Positions 1 to 5,451 of a stretch of DNA of 7,475 nucleotides are shown here, piece after piece. The translations under genes and the position numbers were made by a program. The DNA is from QNYQ01 sp964542985 (lineage in GTDB: Archaea; Thermoproteota; Thermoprotei_A; Sulfolobales; Pyrodictiaceae), in contig CAZIWH010000075.1 of the NCBI GenBank assembly GCA_964542985.1, forward strand, positions 1-7,475, read 5' to 3'. Numbering within the stretch: the stretch's first letter is position 1; each line of letters starts with the position of its first letter. The notes beneath the pieces were generated by a model. That model saw only the letters and a list, made by a program, of their open reading frames with translations. It made no database searches and was not told the origin of the DNA.

Positions 1-62
1 TTGTCCAAGTCTACCCGCTTCAGAAGCACTTCTATATAAGCCTTACCTAGATTCCAGTGCAC
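1..62 (-). CDS. unidentified divergent gene, N-terminal fragment cut by left edge
   Basis: Reading leftward on the minus strand from GTG at 62, twenty codons stay open to the window edge: V/M-H-W-N-L-G-K-A-Y-I-E-V-L-L-K-R-V-D-L-D. The composition looks like real protein, and no other gene occupies these bases. I do not recognise the family from so few residues. The frame is also open for a few codons upstream of 62, back to a TAA at about 81-83, without another ATG, GTG or TTG. A second in-frame GTG lies at 29. It would suit a transcript starting from the symmetric TATA-like element at 76-86 better, but the residues between 62 and 29 look coded. The gene diverges from rps17e across a 59-base gap, so the two probably share a promoter region. 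The existence of the gene is moderately supported; its identity is unknown. Confidence 0.4.
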   Translation of the reverse strand, partial: MHWNLGKAYIEVLLKRVDLD

Positions 63-75
63 GGGTACCCCTATA

Positions 76-86
76 GTTATTTAACC
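76..86. promoter_or_regulatory. symmetric TATA-like element between divergent genes
   Basis: GTTATTTAAC (76-85) is AT-rich in a GC-rich setting and is itself an inverted repeat (GTTA-TT-TAAC). Archaeal TATA boxes are usually centred about 26 bases upstream of the start site. On the plus strand that puts transcription at about 106 and leaves a 15-nt leader holding the GGGGAG purine stretch (111-116) before the rps17e ATG at 122. On the minus strand it would start near 55, which fits the GTG at 29 but not the one at 62. Inferred from sequence only. Confidence 0.45.
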
Positions 87-121
87 ATCGCCGCCCCGGG
101 GCCACGCCGCGGGGAGCAGGT

Positions 122-433
122 ATGGGGAACGTACGCATAGGTGTAGTGAAACGTACCGCACGTAAACTGATAGCCGCCTACCCCGACTTGTTTACAGAGG
201 ACTTCGAGCACAATAAGAGAGTCGTAGCCCAATTGCTCGACACGCCCTCCAAGAAGCTCCGCAACCAGATAGCAGGCTACGTAACAAGGCTCGTGCGCCT
301 CTACAAGCGTACAGGCAGGCTACAGTACCTCCTGGAGCAGCAACACGCCGAGGAAATACGCGCTGCAATGGCCAAGCAGGCACGGCAAACCCAACCACAG
401 CAGGAGCAACAAAGCCAGCAGCCCCAGGCCTAA
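122..433 (+). CDS. rps17e: 30S ribosomal protein S17e with Gln-rich tail
   Basis: Small-subunit ribosomal protein of the archaeal/eukaryotic S17e family, part of the 30S subunit. The first 70 or so residues carry the family pattern: GNVRIGVVKRTAR at the N-terminus, then a helical PDLFTEDFEHNK segment and a LRNQIAGYVTRLVR stretch near residues 46-59. ATG at 122 is preceded by GGGGAG at 111-116, a reasonable ribosome-binding site. Archaeal S17e proteins are usually about 60-80 residues; this one has 103. The extra length is a C-terminal tail (residues 85-103) in which 10 of 19 residues are Gln, after a charged helix (QQHAEEIRAAMAKQ). The tail is probably unstructured. It is odd for a hyperthermophile, where Gln tends to be avoided. 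The core assignment is confident; any function for the tail is unknown. Confidence 0.93.
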   Translation: MGNVRIGVVKRTARKLIAAYPDLFTEDFEHNKRVVAQLLDTPSKKLRNQIAGYVTRLVRLYKRTGRLQYLLEQQHAEEIRAAMAKQARQTQPQQEQQSQQPQA

Positions 434-495
434 CTATCTGACGGAAACCCCTTCAACTACCATATTGGCACCTCCCGCGCGACGCTCCAAGACCG

Positions 496-523
496 CTATA
501 CCTCTCCCCATCCCTCCTGGGGG
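496..523 (+). promoter_or_regulatory. possible promoter and ribosome-binding site for the phosphoribosyltransferase
   Basis: The 102-base gap after rps17e has two weak TATA-like stretches, CATATTGG (461-468) and CTATACC (496-502), and a GGGGG run (519-523) 12 bases before the TTG start at 536. CTATACC would start transcription near 525, downstream of the G run, so the two signals do not combine neatly. The gene may instead be read through from rps17e. Confidence 0.22.
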
Positions 524-535
524 CTGAGACTAACC

Positions 536-1132
536 TTGGTTAACCAGCCCCACCCCGAGCCGGTGAAATTTAAGCCCATAACATGGCGCGAGGTTGAAAC
601 AGCCTGTGCCAAGATAGCGGAGAGCATTCTCGCGGCCGGCGTAAAGGTTGACGTGATAGTAGGCATACTACGAGGCGGCTGGATACCCGCAAGGCTCCTC
701 TCTGACTACCTTGGAGTCCCCGCCATGGGCGCTCTCGAAATAAAATTCTACAAGGGAATAGGAGAGACTGCTGAACACCCCGTTGTCACGCAACCACTGA
801 TAATAGACGTACGCGACAAGAATATTCTAGTCGTAGACGACGTAGCAGACACGGGCAAGACCTTCAACGTCGCAGTAAACTTCCTCTCGCATTATGGGCC
901 AAAGAAGATACTGACAGCCTCACTCTACCTTAAGCCATGGTCAATGCACCGTCCAGACTTCTACGCGGAGGAGACCGACGCCTGGATAATCTTCCCCTGG
1001 GACAAGGCCGAGACTATAGAGGAGCTTGTAGCAAAGAAGAAGCTAAGCCTCGAAAAGATAGCAGAAATCACGGGGGAGGACCTGGGGTTTGTCCGCCGAA
1101 TATACGAGACAAGAATACGCGCAAGAACATAA
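536..1132 (+). CDS. purine-type phosphoribosyltransferase (hypoxanthine/guanine PRT-like)
   Basis: Type I phosphoribosyltransferase, predicted to join a purine base to PRPP, giving a nucleotide and pyrophosphate in the cytosol (nucleotide salvage). The PRPP-binding motif is clear: VVDDVADTGKT at residues 99-109, with the paired acidic residues and the TGKT loop. An upstream GILRGGWIPARLL segment (43-55) matches the pyrophosphate loop of this fold. The C-terminal WIIFPWDKAETIEEL (about 151-165) resembles the archaeal group usually annotated as hypoxanthine or xanthine-guanine PRT. Length, 198 residues, is normal. The base specificity cannot be read from sequence, so I give no symbol. The chosen start is TTG at 536; an in-frame GTG at 563 is possible but has no SD-like sequence. 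The 3' end overlaps cgi121 by 44 bases, suggesting one transcript. Confidence 0.88.
   Translation: MVNQPHPEPVKFKPITWREVETACAKIAESILAAGVKVDVIVGILRGGWIPARLLSDYLGVPAMGALEIKFYKGIGETAEHPVVTQPLIIDVRDKNILVVDDVADTGKTFNVAVNFLSHYGPKKILTASLYLKPWSMHRPDFYAEETDAWIIFPWDKAETIEELVAKKKLSLEKIAEITGEDLGFVRRIYETRIRART
1072..1080 (+). promoter_or_regulatory. Shine-Dalgarno that sets the cgi121 TTG start
   Basis: GGGGGAGGA ends 8 bases before the TTG at 1089 and lies wholly inside the phosphoribosyltransferase coding region. It is the strongest purine-rich site nearby. The cgi121 frame has no ATG, GTG or TTG between 1089 and the first clearly conserved residues, so this site decides the start and implies a 44-base overlap. 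Confidence 0.6.
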
Positions 1133-1628
1133 ACTACCCCTACCCCTGGCACACGTAGTTGTAGCATGCACCGTACTAGATGATGCCGTACTCAACACCG
1201 TCGAAGAACTGAATAAAGACCACACTATCTATGCCTCCATAATCCCCGAGAAGCTTGTACACGAAAAAGGGCTTGAGGCGCTTATCTCGGCACACATAGC
1301 AGCCTACACAGCCTATAAACGCGGCCTACGGCTCGCCAGACGAAAAGACCTCAACACACTCCTAGCACTACTGGGAACACGTAACATAAGAGAAGCCATA
1401 CTCCACGCCGCTAGGCCCGGCGAGAAAGTCGTGATAATAGTCGCGTCTAAGAACCCCCTCCGGCTCCCCTGGCCTCCATGCAGCCTTCCCAAGAGCACAA
1501 GATTAGCCGTAACATCAGCCGCGTTACACCCTTTAGAAGCAAGGCTCTACAAACCAACCCAGGTAGTGAAGAGTATCTACGAGAGAGCACTAGGAACCCA
1601 GGAAAGACACCAAAGAGATATAGAGTAG
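1089..1628 (+). CDS. cgi121: KEOPS complex subunit Cgi121
   Basis: Predicted Cgi121 subunit of the archaeal KEOPS complex. With Kae1, Bud32, Pcc1 and Sua5/TsaC products, KEOPS makes t6A at position 37 of ANN-decoding tRNAs; Cgi121 is known to bind tRNA and contact Bud32. The family pattern shows as an N-terminal strand HVVVACTVLD (22-31), a helix region around residues 54-85 (IPEKLVHEKGLEALISAHIAA and on), the hallmark GTRNIREAILHAARPGEKVVIIVA (96-119), and a C-terminal helix LYKPTQVVKSIYERAL (153-168). At 179 residues the length is normal. The start is TTG at 1089 with a strong SD at 1072-1080. It overlaps the preceding phosphoribosyltransferase, so translation may be coupled. No other KEOPS gene is in the window. 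I am fairly confident of the family, from remembered motifs rather than a search. Confidence 0.8.
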   Translation: MSAEYTRQEYAQEHKLPLPLAHVVVACTVLDDAVLNTVEELNKDHTIYASIIPEKLVHEKGLEALISAHIAAYTAYKRGLRLARRKDLNTLLALLGTRNIREAILHAARPGEKVVIIVASKNPLRLPWPPCSLPKSTRLAVTSAALHPLEARLYKPTQVVKSIYERALGTQERHQRDIE

Positions 1629-1714
1629 TCATAGCAGCCGCAAGAAGCTGGCCCCCGGAAGCCCGAGGGGCAGCCCCTGGAGCACAAGGATATCGGAATG
1701 GAGGCCGATAGGCT

Positions 1715-1828
1715 ATGCGTTGGCTCCTCCTAGACGAGGAGGAGGAATGGTGGGAAGAAGAAGAGGAAGAAGAAGAGTGGTGGGAAGAGGAGGAAGAGGA
1801 AGAAGAGTGGGAGGAAGAAGAGTGGTAA
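1715..1828 (+). CDS. 37-residue Glu/Trp repeat microprotein
   Basis: ATG at 1715 opens a 37-codon ORF ending at TAA 1826-1828. A short head, MRWLLLD, is followed by E4-WW-E8-WW-E8-W-E4-W: 24 Glu and 7 Trp in total, with Trp pairs at residues 12-13 and 22-23 and single Trp at 32 and 37, a 10-residue period. The net charge is about -25. GGAGG at 1700-1704 lies 10 bases before the ATG. The frame is closed by TAG at 1709-1711, so it is not an extension of cgi121, which ends 86 bases earlier in another frame. I do not recognise a family. A highly acidic, possibly helical peptide with regularly spaced aromatic residues could bind basic ribosomal or DNA-binding proteins, but that is speculation. The alternative is a simple GAA/GAG purine tract with no product. 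The synonymous-only repeat differences argue for coding. Confidence 0.5.
   Translation: MRWLLLDEEEEWWEEEEEEEEWWEEEEEEEEWEEEEW
1736..1825 (+). repeat. polypurine tract with tandem 30-nt repeat units
   Basis: Of 90 bases, 84 are purines; the six T bases are the first letters of TGG codons. Two complete 30-nt units (1748-1777 and 1778-1807) each begin TGGTGG and continue with eight GAA/GAG codons. They match at 26 of 30 positions, and the four differences are A/G changes at third codon positions. A shorter partial unit follows. The tract is prone to slippage and could form a triplex in supercoiled DNA. Confidence 0.85.
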
Positions 1829-2086
1829 CCGAACCCTCCCACTGTTTTAGCACCCCGAGTCCTCCCTCTTCCGCACATCAAACTACGACACTAACCCTAG
1901 CCGCAAAATCCTTCGATTCCTAATGGCGGCTCAGCTTACCTTGCCTCACGCTCACCGGCCCGAGACGGAGGGGCCTCGAAGCCGTCACCACTCTTCACAG
2001 CCGCCAGGCGGCTCAACAAGTGCCGGAGGGCTGCCTTATTCTCCCCTCCCTTTGCGGAGCCGCACCCTAGTACACGGGGATTAGGA
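1829..2086 (+). promoter_or_regulatory. structured leader region upstream of ABCE1
   Basis: This 258-base stretch holds no convincing gene. It contains several inverted repeats: GACGG (1964-1968) with CCGTC (1982-1986), a perfect AGCCGCC-A-GGCGGCT (1999-2013), and TGCGG-AG-CCGCA (2053-2064). GGCGGCTCA occurs twice (1925-1933 and 2007-2015), so AGCCGCC could pair with either copy. Weak promoter candidates are CTGTTTTAGC near 1850 and CCTTATTC near 2034-2041; neither is decisive. GGGGA at 2076-2080 is the likely ribosome-binding site for ABCE1. A regulatory role is inferred only. Confidence 0.35.
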
Positions 2087-3928
2087 GTGGTGCGGATCGC
2101 TGTCATAGACTATGAGACGTGTAAGCCAAACAAGTGTAGTAAGGAGTGCATTAGATTCTGCCCCGTCAACCTAACCGGAGGCAAGGCGATAGAGATTCCG
2201 CCAGGGCGCAGAAAGCCGTTAATACATGAGGAGACGTGTATAGGCTGCGGAATCTGCGTCAAGAAGTGCCCATTCAAAGCAATCTCTATCGTTAACCTAC
2301 CCGACGAGCTCGAGAAAATGCTAATCCACCGTTACGGCCCCAACGGGTTCAAGCTCTATGGCCTCCCAATCCCCAGAGTGGGAAGGATACTCGGCATCAT
2401 AGGCAAGAATGGTGCCGGCAAGTCCACCGCACTACGCATACTAGCCGGGGAGCTGAAGCCCAACCTTGGCCGCGTTGAAGGCCCCGAGCCCACCTGGGAC
2501 GAGATCATAAGGAGGTTCCGTGGAACAGAAATACAGAACTATCTTAAGATGGTAGCTGAGGGCAAGATAAAGGCCGCTCACAAGATACAATACGTTGATC
2601 TTGTCCCCAAGCGCGTGAGGGGCCGGGTGGAAGAGCTTCTCCGGAAGGCCGACGAACGCGGCATATGGCGCGAGCTGGCCAGGGATCTTGGTCTAACAAA
2701 ACTCCTTGACAGGAAGATAAGCCAGCTGAGCGGCGGCGAGCTACAGCGCTTCCTAGTGGCGGCGGTGCTGAGCCGAGACGCCAACGTGTATCTCTTCGAC
2801 GAGCCCAGCAGCTACCTAGACATAAGGGAGAGGGTCCGCGTAGCCAGGGCCATACGCCGCTACGTTCCCAAGGACGCATACGTGGCCGTAGTGGAGCACG
2901 ACATAGCAATGCTCGACTACCTCTCCGACCACGTAGTAATAATGTACGGCGAGGCCGGCGTCTACGGCATAGCCTCAAAGCCCTACGGGGTCAGGACGGG
3001 GATAAACAACTTCCTCAAGGGCTTCCTGCCGGCCGAGAACACGAGGATACGCAGCGAGCCAATAAAGTACACGATAAACTTAACCCCCGTCACCACCTCT
3101 GCCGAGGCCCGTACATACCTGCGCTGGACTGGCATAGAGGCCAGGCTGGACGGCTTCAGCCTCCGCGTCGAGCCTGGAGAGATAAGGGAAGGCGAGGTTA
3201 TAGGCGTCCTCGGCGCGAACGGCACCGGTAAGACGACTTTCGTACGCATACTGGCCGGGGAGCTGAAGCCCCTGAAGGGATCGGTCGAGAAGCCCTCAGA
3301 GAAGCTCACGGTCAGCTACAAACCCCAGTACGTCTCCCCAAGCCTCCTAGGAGAAGACAAGACAGTGGAAGACGTGCTGATTGAGGCCAACCGCTCGGCC
3401 CTCACGCCGGGCTCCTGGCTCAACGTAGAGCTGGTCCGCCGCATGAGGCTCGACAAGCTCCTGGACCGCAGGGTCTTAGAGCTCAGCGGCGGCGAGCTAC
3501 AAAAAGTCGCCGTGGCTGCCACGCTGGCTAGGGAGGCCGACCTCTACCTGCTGGACGAGCCCTCAGCCTACCTGGATATAGAGGAGAGGCTTACAGTAGC
3601 CAAGGCGATAAAGAGGCTCACCGAGGCCCGCGGCGCAGCGGCGCTCGTAGTTGAGCACGACATAGCGGTTCAAGACTACATAGCGAACAGAATCATGGTG
3701 TTCCGTGGCACTCCTGGACTACACGGCGACGCGACCAAGCCACTGCCCCTCGTGGAGGGCATGAACTTGTTCCTCAAGGAGCTAGGGATAACGATAAGGA
3801 AGGACCCGGAGACGGGGAGGCCACGCATAAACAAGGAGGAGAGCTTCCTCGACAGGATGCAGAAGAGGCTGGGCAAATACTACTACATCCCGCGGCCCGG
3901 CGAAGAGAAGGAGGAGAAGAAGGCCTGA
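2087..3928 (+). CDS. abce1: ABCE1/Rli1 ribosome-recycling ATPase
   Basis: Soluble twin-ATPase ABC protein that splits 70S ribosomes after termination, acting with aRF1 or Pelota. The N-terminal ferredoxin-like domain has eight cysteines for two [4Fe-4S] clusters: C12, C17, C21, C25 and C51, C54, C57, C61. A Y-loop-like RYGPNGFKLYGLP is at about 82-94. The first nucleotide-binding domain has Walker A GKNGAGKST (106-114), a helix-loop-helix insertion (about 150-195), signature LSGGELQR (214-221), Walker B ending D238-E239 and the H-loop H271. The second has Walker A GANGTGKTT (376-384), signature LSGGELQK (466-473), D490-E491 and H524. All catalytic motifs are intact, and 613 residues is about the family length. 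The start is GTG at 2087, or GTG at 2090, which gives MRIAVID as in many homologues. The stop overlaps the first CCTGACAGG palindrome. Confidence 0.97.
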   Translation: MVRIAVIDYETCKPNKCSKECIRFCPVNLTGGKAIEIPPGRRKPLIHEETCIGCGICVKKCPFKAISIVNLPDELEKMLIHRYGPNGFKLYGLPIPRVGRILGIIGKNGAGKSTALRILAGELKPNLGRVEGPEPTWDEIIRRFRGTEIQNYLKMVAEGKIKAAHKIQYVDLVPKRVRGRVEELLRKADERGIWRELARDLGLTKLLDRKISQLSGGELQRFLVAAVLSRDANVYLFDEPSSYLDIRERVRVARAIRRYVPKDAYVAVVEHDIAMLDYLSDHVVIMYGEAGVYGIASKPYGVRTGINNFLKGFLPAENTRIRSEPIKYTINLTPVTTSAEARTYLRWTGIEARLDGFSLRVEPGEIREGEVIGVLGANGTGKTTFVRILAGELKPLKGSVEKPSEKLTVSYKPQYVSPSLLGEDKTVEDVLIEANRSALTPGSWLNVELVRRMRLDKLLDRRVLELSGGELQKVAVAATLAREADLYLLDEPSAYLDIEERLTVAKAIKRLTEARGAAALVVEHDIAVQDYIANRIMVFRGTPGLHGDATKPLPLVEGMNLFLKELGITIRKDPETGRPRINKEESFLDRMQKRLGKYYYIPRPGEEKEEKKA

Positions 3929-4004
3929 CAGGAGACCAAGACAGACCTGACAGGTAAACAAAGGGGGGAGACCAGCCGCCAACACCACCCACTAGCCTGA
4001 CAGG
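3924..4004 (+). repeat. three copies of a 9-bp palindrome CCTGACAGG
   Basis: CCTGACAGG occurs perfectly at 3924-3932, 3946-3954 and 3996-4004. Each copy is an inverted repeat with a single central A (CCTG-A-CAGG); the third extends to 11 bp (GCCTGACAGGC). Start-to-start spacing is 22 and 50 bases. The first copy includes the TGA stop of ABCE1. A 1-base spacer is too short for an RNA hairpin, so a DNA-binding dimer site is more likely than a terminator. All copies lie upstream of the gene starting at 4062. Confidence 0.7.
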
Positions 4005-4061
4005 CAGTGAGCCCCGCCAGACTGTTCACCATCACACCTCCTCCCGGCCTATTCAACCCGG

Positions 4062-4697
4062 GTGCCGCGGGTGAGGAACACCACACCCCTAGAGCGGAGG
4101 GAGCAAAGGCTAGGGGTGGTGAACACGCTCCTCCTCCCCCTCGCCCGCGGCGCCCGCCAAGCAGCGAGGCTAACACGCCTCCTCAACGGGAAGCACCGGG
4201 TTCTCCATATAGATCAGACCAGGGACTACACGGTAACAGTAGCCGTGGTGGACATGCCACTAGGGAACCCCCTAGTCGTAGCCCTCTACACCTCGACGCA
4301 GACCAGCCGCCCCCTCTCACCAAGCCAGCTCACCAAGAGGCTACAGAGGCTACGAGAGGCGGTCGAGAAGCTACGCAACAGCCTCTACACCCAGGCCGAC
4401 ACAGTCTACATGCTCTACGCCCCCCGCGGCCTCACACGCGGAGCAGCAAAGAAGGCCTACAAGGCTGGGATAACAGTAGCGACGAAACCCATACAGCTAG
4501 CCAAGAGCCTAGCCAGGTTCCTTAAAGCACGCTATGAGAAGCTCCGCCACCGCCTAGCAGGCAAACGGGTATGGGGCCCTATACCCGCACTACTCTACAC
4601 GCTCCACGAACTAGCAAAATCCCTAGGAGCAGACCCCCAGCCACCAATAAGCCTTGAACAAGCCCTTCACCTAGCAGAAAATGGCGGCCACCTATAG
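4062..4697 (+). CDS. basic hypothetical protein, possible nuclease-like fold
   Basis: I do not recognise this 211-residue protein. It is rich in Lys and Arg, with no signal peptide or membrane segment. By eye the order is a helix (about 11-41), three strands (HRVLHID 45-51, YTVTVAVVD 56-64, PLVVALYTS 70-78), a basic helix (86-108), a strand (TVYMLYA 114-120), a helix (125-136), a short strand (ITVAT 137-141), a long basic helix (143-165) and a C-terminal helical part with WGPIPALLYTLHELAKSLG (171-189). This alpha-beta-beta-beta-alpha-beta order recalls the PD-(D/E)XK nuclease core, and Asp64 could be the first acid. The expected (D/E)-X-K in the third strand is missing, so activity is doubtful. 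The start is GTG at 4062; GTG at 4071, nine bases on and behind GGTG, is equally possible. Coding is well supported by composition; the function is unknown. Confidence 0.75.
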   Translation: MPRVRNTTPLERREQRLGVVNTLLLPLARGARQAARLTRLLNGKHRVLHIDQTRDYTVTVAVVDMPLGNPLVVALYTSTQTSRPLSPSQLTKRLQRLREAVEKLRNSLYTQADTVYMLYAPRGLTRGAAKKAYKAGITVATKPIQLAKSLARFLKARYEKLRHRLAGKRVWGPIPALLYTLHELAKSLGADPQPPISLEQALHLAENGGHL

Positions 4698-4785
4698 CCC
4701 AAACCATAATCCATGGCCCGAGACCCCACTCCCCCTGAAGCCATCCTCCTCAACCCATGCACTAATCCATTTCTTAATCTCGAAA

Positions 4786-4795
4786 TTCATATAGG
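4786..4795 (+). promoter_or_regulatory. orphan TATA-like box within the long gap
   Basis: TTCATATAGG lies in an AT-rich island that stands out from its GC-rich surroundings, and the following sequence turns GC-rich at about 4800, as expected for a hyperthermophile non-coding RNA. Transcription would start near 4815. No good ORF follows, so if the promoter is real it may drive a non-coding RNA. Weak, single-element evidence. Confidence 0.25.
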
Positions 4796-5027
4796 GAGTT
4801 CCTGCGCGGCCCCTGGGACATGCATTCTAGCCCGCTTCCGTGCAACCAGTGCCAGCTTAGAAGCACAGACTAGCCCGGGAGAGGACGAGGGCACGTTTAC
4901 ACCCGCTTAGGCCTCCCATTCCTCTGACTTCCGAGACTGTCTTCAAGAGAGGCGGCCAAGCCCCGGCGAGAGTAAGCCTCTTCGCCTGTATCACCATGAG
5001 AACCAGCACCTATCAACTGACATCAGT

Positions 5028-5109
5028 GTAACCTCATCTAGCGCCGACTGCCCGTTCCCGGGTAACCTGTTAGACGCCGAGAGTACAAGTGCTACCTGAT
5101 ACGCGCCGA
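5028..5109 (+). repeat. three degenerate direct repeats of about 19 bases
   Basis: Copies at 5028-5047, 5062-5080 and 5092-5109 share the pattern TAACCT-(C/G)(A/T)T-TAG-CGCCGA with small gaps; all three contain ACCT and end in CGCCGA. Start-to-start spacing is about 34 and 30 bases. A possible fourth, poorer copy (ACCTATCAACTGA) starts at 5008. The copies are too divergent and too few to be a CRISPR array. They could be decayed tandem repeats, protein sites or parts of a folded RNA. Confidence 0.4.
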
Positions 5110-5208
5110 GCATCGTGAAGCGCAGCACAGGAGGATGCGGCAGCCAAGGACTCTAAGGCATCAACCGTATAACCATCCAGGAGCATTCGTTTCCAAGCAG
5201 CTAGTATA

Positions 5209-5451
5209 GTGTTAGTAGCTCCTTATCTCGTAGTTAGAAGCTTAGAGCGCGAGCATTTCTGCTGCTTCGGCCTCTCCTTCGCTGGCTTTCTTCCGTCTCT
5301 ATTGGAGCTTTGGCTGGCTCCTCTCTGTAGGGGCCGGAAACGCGTGGATGGATTGGGGCTGCCTCTGCTCCTGTGGAGACGAAGCTCCTCTTCTGTGCTA
5401 GGGGTGTTCTTTCTTTGTGTTTCCCTACAGGTAGCTGGGAGGAAGGGTTAA
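5209..5451 (+). CDS. doubtful 80-codon hydrophobic ORF
   Basis: GTG at 5209 opens 80 codons to TAA at 5449-5451. The peptide has hydrophobic stretches at about residues 17-39 (FCCFGLSFAGF and on) and 62-76 (SVLGVFFLCVSLQVA), separated by a basic RGRKR, so it could be drawn as a small two-helix membrane protein. Against this, no Shine-Dalgarno precedes the start. Codon use includes TCT, TTG, CGA and CGG, unlike the neighbours, and pyrimidine-rich DNA yields hydrophobic residues by chance. Its end runs into the FBPA/P promoter. It is probably not a gene, and is listed because the gap is otherwise unexplained. Confidence 0.15.
   Translation: MLVAPYLVVRSLEREHFCCFGLSFAGFLPSLLELWLAPLCRGRKRVDGLGLPLLLWRRSSSSVLGVFFLCVSLQVAGRKG

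Noticed and set aside
1660..1682. GGGGCAGCCCC hairpin after cgi121 as a terminator
   Set aside because: The stem is short with no U-run after it, and archaeal termination does not rely on such hairpins.
1447..1881. Minus-strand 144-codon ORF rich in Ser and His
   Set aside because: It is the complement of the GAA/GAG tract and the end of cgi121; the poly-Ser is an artefact of the purine tract.
1910..1922. TTCGATTCC resembling a tRNA T-loop
   Set aside because: The flanking bases do not form the 5-bp T-stem, and no acceptor or anticodon arm is present.
1720..1923. Plus-strand Arg/Gly-rich ORF over the same purine tract
   Set aside because: It lies one frame off the Glu/Trp ORF, and the Gly/Arg composition is what GGA/AGA frames give by default; no SD suits it, and it runs on into the non-coding leader.
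2544..2978. Long minus-strand ORFs inside ABCE1, such as this one, and similar ones at 2983-3309 and 3883-4176
   Set aside because: They mirror a fully conserved ABC ATPase on the plus strand.
4007..4525. Plus-strand 172-codon Pro/Arg/His-rich ORF
   Set aside because: It overlaps the 4062-4697 gene in another frame and has the low-complexity composition of an out-of-frame reading.
4713..4910. Plus-strand 65-codon ORF, with the same frame open again to about 5099 after a TAG
   Set aside because: Composition is rich in Ser, Pro, Thr and His without a protein-like pattern, there is no SD, and codon use differs from neighbours. I considered stop-codon readthrough at 4908-4910 but saw no support.
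5028..5109. Possible CRISPR array
   Set aside because: Only three strongly divergent copies with spacers of about 10-15 bases, and no cas genes.
5118..5145. GGAGGATGCGGCAGCC resembling part of SRP RNA helix 8
   Set aside because: The invariant asymmetric loop and GGAA tetraloop are missing.
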